Shown piece by piece: positions 8,457 to 16,785 of a stretch of 47,986 bases of DNA. The stretch's first letter is position 1; each line of letters opens with the position of its first letter. The stretch covers positions 1-47,986 of the forward strand of contig JACOSH010000434.1 of assembly GCA_016178945.1 (NCBI GenBank), written 5' to 3'. Both the position numbers and the translations under genes were made by a program. Under the pieces are notes generated by a model. The model ran no database searches. It had not been told where the DNA came from and saw only the letters and a list, made by a program, of their open reading frames with translations. The stretch comes from Acidobacteriota bacterium. Lineage in GTDB: Bacteria > Acidobacteriota > Terriglobia > Bryobacterales > Bryobacteraceae.

Positions 8457-11400
8457 ATGAGACGAGCACTCTTCTTGATCGTTTCCCTGCTCCTGCTCCC
8501 TGCGCACAGCTTCGCTCAAGCCGTGGCCGGCATGGGGGGCATCTCCGGCGTCGTGCGCGATGCCAGCGGCGCCGTGGTTCCCAATGCCGAAGTCGTGGTG
8601 ACCAATGCCGCCAAGGGCATCCGCCGCACTCTGGCCAGCAATGATGCCGGCCTTTTCGGCGCTCCCGCCCTGCCGCCTTCGACCGGCTACCGCGTCAAGG
8701 CCACCGCCCAGGGTTTCCAGCCCTTCGAAGCCAAGGAAATCGAAGTACTGGTGGGCCAGAACGTGAGCCTGAACATCACCCTGGACGTCGGGACCGCCAC
8801 CACCCAGGTCAATGTATCGGAATCGACGCCGGTGATCGAGACCACCAAGACCGGCGTTTCCCAGGTGGTCAACAGCGCCCAGATCCTCAACCTGCCCATC
8901 AACGGGCGGCGCGTCGACTCCTTCGTGCTGCTGACTCCGGCCGTGGTTTCGGATGGGACCTTCGGACTGGTCTCTTTCCGCGGAATTGCCGGGGGCAACT
9001 CCTTCCTCACCGACGGCAACGACACCACCAACCAGTTCTACAACGAGAACGCCGGCCGCACCCGCATCTCGACCCAGATCTCCCAGGACGCCGTGCAGGA
9101 ATTCCAGGTCTTGTCCAACGGCTACTCGGCCGAGTTCGGGCGGGCCTCGGGCGGCGTCATCAACACCGTGACGCGGAGCGGAACCAACGATATCCACGGC
9201 ACCGGCTACTGGTTCTTCCGCAATCGCACGCTGAACGCGCGCGACCGTTATGCCAACTTCAATCCGCCCGAGGTCCGGCATCAGACCGGGGCCAGTATTG
9301 GCGGGGCCATCAAGAAGGACAAGCTGTTCTACTTCTTCAATGCCGAAGCCACCCGGCGCCGCTTCCCGCTGATCGCCTCGCTGACTCGCCCCCCCTTGTT
9401 TGACGGCAACGGGAAGTTCGTGGGACGTTGCGACGCCACCGCCGCCCAGTGCGCCGCGGCCCTGAAGTTCCTGGACCGCCAATTCCAGGTGCTCGACCGC
9501 ACGGCCAACCAGGAGCTGGGATTCGGTAAGCTCGATTGGCGTCCCACCGAGCGCCACTCCTTCGGCGCCAGCTTCAACTACCTGCGCTGGCTTTCGCCCA
9601 ACGGCATTCAGACCCAGGCCGTGCTCAACAACGGCAATGGCGTCGGCAACAACGCCAATTCCACCGTGCGGACCCGCTACGCGCGGCTGTCCTGGACGGC
9701 CATCCCCACCAACTCCCTTGTCAACGAGGTGCGCTTCGGCTGGTTCAAGGACCGCCTCTTCGACGACGTCGCCGAAAACCTGATCCCGCCCGAAACCGGG
9801 CGCGCCCAGATCGTCGTGGAGAGCCAGCAGAACCTGGGCGTCGCCGACACCTATCCGCGGCTCAACCCCAGCGAGAACCGCTACCAGGTGGCCGACAACC
9901 TCACCTGGACCAAGGGCAAACACACCTGGAAGGGCGGGTTCGATTTCGTCAACACCCTGGACTACAACGTCATCTTGCGCAATCGCAATGGCACCTATAC
10001 CTACCCCACCTTCACGGCCTTCGCTCAGGACTTCAGCGGCAACACCACCGGAGCGAAACGCTGGCAAAACTATTCCCAACGCTTCGGCAACGATACGGCC
10101 GACCACACCGTCCGCGACTATGATTTCTACGCGCAGGACCAGTACCGCCTGACCCGCGCCCTGACGTTGAACTACGGCCTGCGCTACGAATACGCCCAGC
10201 TTGCCCAACCCAAGCTGACCAATCCGGATTACCCCCAGACCGGGCGCATCCCGTCGGCCAAGACCAACTTCGCCCCGCGCCTGGGCCTGGCGTACGCGTT
10301 CAACAATGCCAAGACCGTGCTGCGCACCGGCTACGGGATCTTCTACGCTCGCTACCAGGGCGGGCTGGTCAACACCTTCCACCTGGAGAACGGCGTCTAT
10401 CAGAAGCTGATTTCGCTCAATGGCACCGTCGCCGCCGACCAGGCCATCGGGCCGGTCTTCCCCAACCGGCTGGCCGGAATCGACCGCAACCCGCCGGCCG
10501 GCACGGTGGACGTGACCTTCGCCGCGAACGATATGCGCAACCCCTACACGCAACAGGGCGACTTCGGTATCGAGCACGAGCTGACGGCCAATCTCGGGCT
10601 GACGGTGACCTACTTGTGGAGCCGCGGTCTGCACCTGTATACCGTGCGGGACCTCAACGCCGGGCCGCTGGGTCCGGAGGTCACCTATCGCATCCTCGAC
10701 TTCAATGGCAACCAGACCGGTACTTACACGACGCCCACCTATCGCCGGGCCAGCCGCGTCGATCCGCGATGGAACCGCGTCAATCTGGTCGACAACGGCG
10801 GCAACACCTACTACAACGCGATGGTCGTGCAGTTGCGCAAGCGGCTGTCCAAGGGCTGGGAGGGATCGGTCGCCTACACCTGGTCGCACGCCATCGATTT
10901 CAACCAGGGTGGCGGCAACAACAACATCTTTTTCAGCAGCGGCCCGACTTCGCTGTTCAACGGCGACTTCCGGGGCGACAAGTCGTCCTCGGCGCTCGAC
11001 CAGCGCCACCGTCTGGGCTTGTCGACGATCTGGATGCCGGCCCTCAGCAAGAGCAGCGGCAAATTCGCGCGCTATTTCCTCAATAACTGGCAGCTCTCCC
11101 AGCTTTCCACCTTCGCTTCGGCGTACGCTTCCACGCCGGTGATCTCCGTCTCGGGGGCTCCCTTCACGGGTGCGGCCTTCAATGGCTCGCTCAACGGGCT
11201 GGGCGGATCGTCCCGCGTGCCCTTCCTGCCGGCCGCCAGCCTGGACATTGACCAGGTGGCCCGCACCGACGCGCGGCTGAGCAAGATCCTGCCGTTTGCC
11301 GATCGCTACCAGCTCTATCTGAATTTCGAGGCCTTCAACGTGTTCAACCACGTCTCCAACACCAGCGTCAACACGCAGGCCTATCAGGCTTCCGGCGGGG

Positions 11401-11504
11401 TTCTGCGCCCCACCGCCCGGCTGGGCGAAGGGTCGGCCTCCCAGGGTTTCCCGGACGGCACCAACGCCCGCCGCGCGCAGGTGAGCCTGCGGTTCGTCTG
11501 GTAG
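8457..11504 (+). CDS. Oar-like TonB-dependent outer-membrane receptor
   Basis: A 1015-aa outer-membrane protein. The ATG at 8457 is chosen because it starts a clean signal peptide (MRRALFLIVSLLLLPAHSFAQ); the longer open frame upstream overlaps the glycosylase gene. Residues about 25-110 form a carboxypeptidase-regulatory-like fold (GISGVVRDASGAVVPNAEVVV). A plug-like region follows (VQEFQVLSNGYSAEFGRASGG near 215-240), and then a long beta-barrel with alternating aromatic strands (YDFYAQDQYRLTRALTLNYG). The chain ends in VSLRFVW, with the terminal aromatic residue typical of barrels. Acidobacteria carry many paralogues, probably for polymer or glycan uptake; the ligand cannot be inferred. 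The next gene, the ADOP permease, begins 42 nt later. Confidence 0.9.
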   Translation: MRRALFLIVSLLLLPAHSFAQAVAGMGGISGVVRDASGAVVPNAEVVVTNAAKGIRRTLASNDAGLFGAPALPPSTGYRVKATAQGFQPFEAKEIEVLVGQNVSLNITLDVGTATTQVNVSESTPVIETTKTGVSQVVNSAQILNLPINGRRVDSFVLLTPAVVSDGTFGLVSFRGIAGGNSFLTDGNDTTNQFYNENAGRTRISTQISQDAVQEFQVLSNGYSAEFGRASGGVINTVTRSGTNDIHGTGYWFFRNRTLNARDRYANFNPPEVRHQTGASIGGAIKKDKLFYFFNAEATRRRFPLIASLTRPPLFDGNGKFVGRCDATAAQCAAALKFLDRQFQVLDRTANQELGFGKLDWRPTERHSFGASFNYLRWLSPNGIQTQAVLNNGNGVGNNANSTVRTRYARLSWTAIPTNSLVNEVRFGWFKDRLFDDVAENLIPPETGRAQIVVESQQNLGVADTYPRLNPSENRYQVADNLTWTKGKHTWKGGFDFVNTLDYNVILRNRNGTYTYPTFTAFAQDFSGNTTGAKRWQNYSQRFGNDTADHTVRDYDFYAQDQYRLTRALTLNYGLRYEYAQLAQPKLTNPDYPQTGRIPSAKTNFAPRLGLAYAFNNAKTVLRTGYGIFYARYQGGLVNTFHLENGVYQKLISLNGTVAADQAIGPVFPNRLAGIDRNPPAGTVDVTFAANDMRNPYTQQGDFGIEHELTANLGLTVTYLWSRGLHLYTVRDLNAGPLGPEVTYRILDFNGNQTGTYTTPTYRRASRVDPRWNRVNLVDNGGNTYYNAMVVQLRKRLSKGWEGSVAYTWSHAIDFNQGGGNNNIFFSSGPTSLFNGDFRGDKSSSALDQRHRLGLSTIWMPALSKSSGKFARYFLNNWQLSQLSTFASAYASTPVISVSGAPFTGAAFNGSLNGLGGSSRVPFLPAASLDIDQVARTDARLSKILPFADRYQLYLNFEAFNVFNHVSNTSVNTQAYQASGGVLRPTARLGEGSASQGFPDGTNARRAQVSLRFVW

Positions 11505-11517
11505 GGCATGGGCTAAC

Positions 11518-11535
11518 CTCCCGGCCTGCCGGGAG
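11518..11535 (+). promoter_or_regulatory. Hairpin overlapping the likely ribosome-binding site of the ADOP gene
   Basis: A perfect 7-bp inverted repeat, CTCCCGG / CCGGGAG, with a 4-nt CCTG loop lies between the receptor stop and the permease start. No T-tract follows, so it is a poor intrinsic terminator. Its 3' arm contains GGGAG, the only Shine-Dalgarno-like sequence before the ATG at 11547 (11 nt away), so folding could limit permease translation. Confidence 0.45.
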
Positions 11536-11546
11536 TCTAATACAGG

Positions 11547-14036
11547 ATGCTACGGTACGCCCTCCGGACCTTGGCAAAGTCGCCCGTATTCTCCCTGGTG
11601 GCGATCTTCTCGCTGGCGCTCGGCATCGGGGCCAACACCGCGATCTTCACGTTGGTGGACCAGGTCCTGCTGCGTCTGCTGCCGGTGAAGAACCCACAGG
11701 AGCTGGTGCTGTTGACCTGGCGCGGATCGCACTACTGCAGCAATACCGGATCGAACGCCCTGTCCTACCCCATGTACACCGATTTCCGGGCCCGCAATCA
11801 GGTCTTCAGCGGGCTCCTCTGCCGTCATGCGGCGCCGCTGAGCATGGGCTACCAGGGCCAGACCGAGCGGATCGACGGCGAACTGGTTTCCGGCAACTAC
11901 TTCGAGGTGCTGGGCGTGAAGCCCGCCATTGGGCGCACCTTCACATCCGATGACGACCGCACACCGGGCGGCCACTCGGTCATCGTGCTGAGCCACGACT
12001 TCTGGCTCAACCGCTTTTCGGCCGATCCCAAGGTTCTGGGCCAGACTCTCGCCGTCAACGGCCACTCCCTGACGGTGGTGGGGGTCGCCGAGAGCGGGTT
12101 CTACGGCGTCGAGATCGGATTCTCGCCCAAAATGTGGATTCCGGTCATGATGAAAAAGGCCATGACCCCGGGATGGGCGGATCTGTATAACCTGGAGAAT
12201 CGCCGCGCCCGCTGGGTCAATGTGTTCGGCCGTCTCAAACCCGGCACGACGCTGACCCAGGCCAAGGCCTCGCTCCAACCCATCTTTCACTCTGTCCTCG
12301 ACATGGAGGTCAAGGACAAGGAATTCGCGAACGCCACTTCCTATACCAAAGAGCAATTCCTGAGATCCTGGATCGACGTTCTGCCCGCTGCCAAGGGCCG
12401 GTCGGGATTGCGGAGGCAGGCGGAGACGCCCTTGTGGGTGCTGATGGCGATCGTCGGCCTGGTGCTGCTGATCGCCTGCGCCAACGTCGCGAACCTGCTC
12501 ATGGCCAGGGCGGCGGAACGCGAGAAGGAGATCGCCGTGCGCCTGGCGCTGGGCGCGGGACGCGGCCGCTTGATCCGGCAATTAATGGTGGAGAGTCTGC
12601 TGCTGGCCTTGATCGGCGGCGCGTCGGGACTGGCCCTTTCGGTGTGGACCGATCGCCTGCTGCTCGGGCTGCTGCCCGCGGGCGACGCTCCGCTGCAGCT
12701 CTCCGCGGCGCCCGACCCGCGCATCCTGGCCTTCGCGCTGGCGGTCTCGCTGCTGACCGGCCTGTTGTTCGGGCTTGTGCCGGCCCTGCAGTCGACGCGC
12801 GCGGACTTGAACACCACCCTCAAAGAGCAGGGCGGGGCCCTAGCCGGCGGCGCGCACGTGCGGTCCCGCAAGGCGCTGGTGGCGGCCCAGGTCTTTCTCT
12901 CGCTCCTGCTGCTGATCGGAGCGGGCCTGTTTATCCGCTCGCTGCGCAATCTTCGAGCGCTGGACCCCGGCTTCCGGACGCAGAACGTGATCGCCTTCTC
13001 GATCGATCCGGTGCTCAACGGCTACCCCAAGCAGCGCAGCAGCCTTCTCTATCGCCAGCTCAAGGAACGGCTGGAGGCCACCCCCGGCGTGGAATCCGCC
13101 GCTCTGGCCGTGGTGCGCATCCTGGACGGCGACGAGTGGGACAGCACCGTCAGCGTGGAAGGCTACGAGCCCAAGCCCGGCGAAGACATGAATCCCTTCT
13201 ACAACTCGGTCTCCGCCGGCTATTTCACGACGTTGGGCATCCCGTTGGCGGCCGGCCGCGACTTCCGCTCCAGCGACGAAGGCAGCAAGCAGAAAGTGGG
13301 CATCGTCAACGAGAAGTTCGCGCGGCGCTATTTCGGAGACCGCAGCCCGGTCGGCCGCCATTTCGGCTTTGGCGGCAATCCGGGAACCAAAACCGATATC
13401 GAGATTGTGGGCGTGATTCGCGACGCCAAGTATATGAACATGCGCGAGGAGATCCAACGCCAGGTGTTCGTGCCGCATTTTCAGAGCGACTGGGTCATCG
13501 CCATGACGGTCTACGTCCGGACGCGCTTCGACCCGGCCAAAATGCACACCGTCCTTCGGCGCGCCGTGCACGAGCTGGACCCGAACCTCCCGGTCTACCA
13601 GATGCGCGGCATGGAAGTGCAACTGGACCGTGCCCTGATCGTCGAGCGCATGATCGCCTCGCTGGCGGCCGTTTTCGGACTGCTCGCCACCCTGCTGGCG
13701 GCAATCGGCCTGTACGGTGTGATGGCGTACAACGTCGCGCGGCGCACCCGCGAGATCGGAATCCGCATGGCCCTAGGTGCCCTGAGCCGCAACGTGACCT
13801 GGCTGGTGATGAAAGAAGTTCTGCTCCTGCTGGCCGTGGGCGTGGCGCTGGCCTTGCCCGCCGCCTTCGCCTTGACGCGCCTGGTGCGCACCCAGCTTTA
13901 CGGCATCACGCCCAGCGATCCCCTCACCATCCTGGGCGCCACCCTGGCGTTGGCGGCGGTGGCCGTAACCGCCGGCTACGTTCCGGCGCTGCGGGCCACC
14001 CGCATCGATCCGATTCGGGCGTTGCGATATGAGTAG
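11547..14036 (+). CDS. ADOP-family duplicated FtsX/MacB-type permease
   Basis: An 829-aa inner-membrane protein with the MacB layout in duplicate, as in the Acidobacterial duplicated orphan permease family (TIGR03434). It starts MLRYALRTLAKSPVFSLVAIFSLALGIGANTAIFTL, the family's opening helix. A first periplasmic MacB_PCD domain follows (to about 280), then FtsX helices with the typical ANVANLLMARAAEREKEIAVR-like segment at 312-333, a second periplasmic domain (430-680) and a second FtsX domain (690-825) with ARRTREIGIRMALGA. There is no ATPase next to it, which is normal for this orphan family. The transport function is unproven. A hairpin covers its probable ribosome-binding site. Confidence 0.92.
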   Translation: MLRYALRTLAKSPVFSLVAIFSLALGIGANTAIFTLVDQVLLRLLPVKNPQELVLLTWRGSHYCSNTGSNALSYPMYTDFRARNQVFSGLLCRHAAPLSMGYQGQTERIDGELVSGNYFEVLGVKPAIGRTFTSDDDRTPGGHSVIVLSHDFWLNRFSADPKVLGQTLAVNGHSLTVVGVAESGFYGVEIGFSPKMWIPVMMKKAMTPGWADLYNLENRRARWVNVFGRLKPGTTLTQAKASLQPIFHSVLDMEVKDKEFANATSYTKEQFLRSWIDVLPAAKGRSGLRRQAETPLWVLMAIVGLVLLIACANVANLLMARAAEREKEIAVRLALGAGRGRLIRQLMVESLLLALIGGASGLALSVWTDRLLLGLLPAGDAPLQLSAAPDPRILAFALAVSLLTGLLFGLVPALQSTRADLNTTLKEQGGALAGGAHVRSRKALVAAQVFLSLLLLIGAGLFIRSLRNLRALDPGFRTQNVIAFSIDPVLNGYPKQRSSLLYRQLKERLEATPGVESAALAVVRILDGDEWDSTVSVEGYEPKPGEDMNPFYNSVSAGYFTTLGIPLAAGRDFRSSDEGSKQKVGIVNEKFARRYFGDRSPVGRHFGFGGNPGTKTDIEIVGVIRDAKYMNMREEIQRQVFVPHFQSDWVIAMTVYVRTRFDPAKMHTVLRRAVHELDPNLPVYQMRGMEVQLDRALIVERMIASLAAVFGLLATLLAAIGLYGVMAYNVARRTREIGIRMALGALSRNVTWLVMKEVLLLLAVGVALALPAAFALTRLVRTQLYGITPSDPLTILGATLALAAVAVTAGYVPALRATRIDPIRALRYE

Positions 14037-14040
14037 CGAA

Positions 14041-14317
14041 CCATCTAGTCTCTGAAAGAAATGATTCCTGCGTTCGCCGTCATAAGCTCCTGTCTCCAGG
14101 CAGCACTTCTTGAAACCGGCGACCGGAACCACACGGACAGAGGTCGTTTCGGCCGAGTTTTTCCAGGAGTTCCTTATCGCCGTGTACGATCCTGAGACCG
14201 CTCTTGACGTGGGTTTCTGACGGGAATCCTTTGCGGCGCTTACGGCTGCGCTCGAAAGGAGGACTGGTTGGTGTTCACTGGGTTCCGCACGGTGTACCGC
14301 CTTGCAGGTTCTTTCAT
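14041..14317 (-). pseudogene. Decayed SEC-C-motif small protein
   Basis: Reading the minus strand, an ATG at 14317 opens [21 protein letters not shown] and then meets a stop. A one-step frame change continues as [19 protein letters not shown], then [21 protein letters not shown], which is the start of a SEC-C zinc-binding motif. A second one-nucleotide shift (an extra C after the RRF codons) restores [15 protein letters not shown], completing CPCGSGxxFKKCC. The motif therefore survives only across frames. SEC-C motifs occur at the SecA C-terminus and in many small proteins of uncertain role. Either two frameshifts killed the gene or the assembly has indels here. It lies in the 318-nt gap before the kinase remnant; nothing else is recognised in that gap. 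Confidence 0.55.
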
Positions 14318-14354
14318 GATAACACGGCTCTCGGTTGACTGCCTTCCGATGTGA

Positions 14355-16228
14355 GTGCAGGCCGGAACCCGGCTGGGTCCCTACGAGATCGTCGCGCCGC
14401 TGGGCGCGGGCGGTATGGGCGTGGTGTACCGCGCTCGCGACACCAGGCTCAACCGCGAAGTTGCGCTCAAGACGCTGCCCGATATTTTCGCCAACGACCC
14501 CGAGAAGATGGCCCGCTTCGGCCGCGAAGCCCAGGTGCTGGCCTCACTCAACCATCCGCATATCGCCTCGATCTACGGGCTGGAGGAGTCGGGCGGCATC
14601 CGGGCGCTGGCGATGGAGCTGGTGGAAGGACCCACCCTGGCCGAGCGCATCGCAGGCGGGCCGGTTCCGTTGGTCGAAGCCCTGCCCATCGCACGGCAGA
14701 TCGCCGAGGCGTTGGAAGCCGCGCACGAGAAGGGCATCATCCACCGCGATTTGAAGCCCGCCAACGTCAAACTCACCCGCGACGGCGCCGTGAAGGTGCT
14801 CGATTTCGGGTTGGCCAAGGCTCTCGACGGCGATCCGGCTTCGTCGAGCGCGGACAACTCCCCCACCATGAGCCTGGCCGCGACCCGGGCCGGCATGATC
14901 CTGGGCACGGCCGCTTACACGTCGCCGGAACAGGCCAAGGGCAAGCCGGTGGACCGCCGCGCCGACATCTGGGCGTTCGGTCGTGCTCGTGGAATTGCCG
15001 ACCGGCCGGAGGATGTACGCGGGCGAGACGGCGGCCGAAACGCTGGCCTTTGTCATGACCTGGGATCCCTCGATCGACTCCCTGGCCACGGACACCCCGG
15101 CCACGGTCCGCTCGCTCTTGCGGCGTTGTCTCGACAAAGATCCCAAGCGCCGCCTGCGGGATATCGGCGAAGCGCGCATCGCGATTGACGCTCAGCGGCG
15201 CGCCCGCCCTGCCGGCGGCGTCTCCGCAGCTCGCCCGAAGACCGGTCGGATGGATGGCGGCGGCCGGCGTGCTAGGTGTTCTGCTGCTGGCCGTGGCCAT
15301 CGCGCACTTCCGCGAGGCCCCGCCGAAAGCTTCCACGATCCGCTTTCAGATGACGATGCCTGAAAAGACCTCCTTCCGGCCCTGGGATTTTCCCGTGGTT
15401 TCGCCCAACGGGGAATACCCGGCCATCACCGATTCGGCCGGGGGGCGGAAGAGGATTGCTTTGGGTTCGCCCGCTGGGATCGTTGACCGCCCAGACCCTG
15501 CCCGGAACCGAGGACGCCTTCTTTCCGTTCTGGTCGCCGGACAGCCGGTCTATCGCCTTTTTCGCCCAGGGAAAACTCAAGCGAGTGGACATCTGGGTCT
15601 TTGATCTGGTGCGCTGAACGGGCAACCGGCTGACCTTCGATCCTGCCGATGACCTCAACCCGGTGTGGTCGCCGGATGGGACGCGCATTGCATTTACTTC
15701 AGAATGGAAGGGGCATCGCGACATCTACTGGAAACTGGCCAGCGGCACGGGTCCCGATGAGGCGCTACTGGAATCCACCGATCGCAAGAGCGTGGAAGAC
15801 TGGTCCGGGGATGGGCGTTTCCTGGTCTACAACACCGGGAATAACCCCAAGACCCGCGACGACCTGTGGGCGCTGCCGCTGTCGGGAGACCGCAAGCCGG
15901 TCCCGATTCTGATGACGCCGTTCACCGAGGGCCAAGGTCAGCTCTCCCCCGATGGCCGCTGGATCGCGTACCGCTCGTCTAAATCGGGGAGACCTGAGGT
16001 CTATGTTCAACCCTTTCCTCCCTCCGGCGGCAAGTGGCAGATCTCCACCGCGGGGGGCCACGAACCGCGGTGGCGGCGCGACGGGAAGGAGCTCTTCTAC
16101 ACCCTCGGCCAGAAGATCCTGGCCGTGCCGGTGAAAACGGAGGGCGCGACATTCGAAGCCGGCATCCCGTCGCGGCCACGACGCTTTTCAACGTGGTCGT
16201 CAACTTGCCCGCTGGAATCAAGCGATGA
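14355..16228 (+). pseudogene. Broken membrane Ser/Thr kinase with PD40 propeller
   Basis: The N-terminal kinase domain is well preserved from a GTG at 14355: glycine loop LGAGGMGVVYRA, catalytic loop [16 protein letters not shown], and [20 protein letters not shown]. The frame is then lost near 14978 and continues in the next frame (LVELPTGRRMYAGET). It shifts again near 15190 (transmembrane segment VGWMAAAGVLGVLLLAVAIAHF) and near 15455, meets an in-frame TGA at 15615, resumes with VWSPDGTRIAFTS, and shifts once more near 16170 to finish FNVVVNLPAGIKR. Stitched together it is about 620 residues, more than 200 shorter than the intact paralogue at 40313, so part of the propeller is also missing. 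Four or more frameshifts plus a nonsense codon make a pseudogene far likelier than sequencing error. Confidence 0.85.
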
Positions 16229-16244
16229 GCCTGGCCGCTAGAAC
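16192..16244 (+). repeat. Kinase tail/kinase head junction, left copy of an imperfect direct repeat
   Basis: The last codons of the broken kinase (VVVNLPAGIKR, stop at 16226-16228) overlap, as ATGA, a new start reading MSLAART. The intact kinase begins MSLAAGT. After about seven codons the similarity ends and the frame closes at a TAA soon after, so only the head of a second kinase remains here. The 53 nt match 40280-40332 at roughly three positions in four, in the same orientation. Downstream, 16245-16431 contains a 5-bp TCCCC/GGGGA hairpin (16282-16296) and no gene. Confidence 0.6.
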
Positions 16245-16431
16245 GGCGCCGGAGATTTTTCGACTACCTGACGCCTCAGTGTCCCCACACCGGGGATGTT
16301 AAGATTGATGTGGAAGTCTGGTCTTCAAGACGGGCGCGCGGCATTCTGTGTCGTGTCCGCTGGCTTCCACAACGCTTGCGAATCGGTTTATTCACGGAGG
16401 GCCTGGAGCCCGTGAAAAGGAGATGAGAAGA

Positions 16432-16785
16432 ATGCCTCGAGTGATTCGGTATGAGATCGCCGCCGACGATCCCGACATGATGGCTCAGTTCTACGGCGGG
16501 CTTTTTGGCTGGGAGTTTCAAAAGGTAGGGGATCAGGACTACTGGGTGATCAACAGCGGCGAAGGTCCCGGCATCGATGGGGCCATGATTCGCCGCATTG
16601 AAGGCGGCCCCGGCGTCATCAACACTCTGGACGTACCCTCGGTGGACGACTTCTGCCAGGGCGTCGCCGAAATGGGCGGCCAGGTGCTGCTGGCGAAGAC
16701 CGCAATTCCCGGGGTCGGTTTTTTTGCGTACTGCCAGGATCCGGAGGGGAACACTTTCGGCGTCATGGAGCTCAACGCGGGTTAG
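16432..16785 (+). CDS. VOC (glyoxalase/bleomycin-resistance fold) protein
   Basis: A 117-aa protein beginning MPRVIRYEIAADDPDMMAQF. The ATG at 16432 is preferred over the in-frame ATG at 16423 because AAGGAG at 16417-16422 lies 9 nt before it, and it would directly abut the earlier ATG. The sequence shows the VOC half-repeats: FYGGLFGWEF near 17-26 and the closing CQDPEGNTFGVMELN, in which the glutamate of VMEL is the usual metal ligand. Single-domain VOC proteins of this kind are metal-dependent isomerases, lyases or resistance proteins; the substrate is unknown. Its 3' end overlaps the convergent last NRPS gene by 14 bp. A self-protection role for the cluster is possible but has no direct support. 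Confidence 0.82.
   Translation: MPRVIRYEIAADDPDMMAQFYGGLFGWEFQKVGDQDYWVINSGEGPGIDGAMIRRIEGGPGVINTLDVPSVDDFCQGVAEMGGQVLLAKTAIPGVGFFAYCQDPEGNTFGVMELNAG

Noticed and set aside
8421-11351. A very long minus-strand open frame (about 976 codons) opposite the Oar-like receptor
   Set aside because: It is the antisense shadow of a GC-rich gene. Its translation is a patternless Gly/Val/Arg-rich sequence, while the plus strand encodes a coherent receptor with signal peptide and barrel end.
16282-16296. TCCCC/GGGGA hairpin as terminator of the broken kinase
   Set aside because: The stem is only 5 bp and no T-run follows. It is too weak to call.
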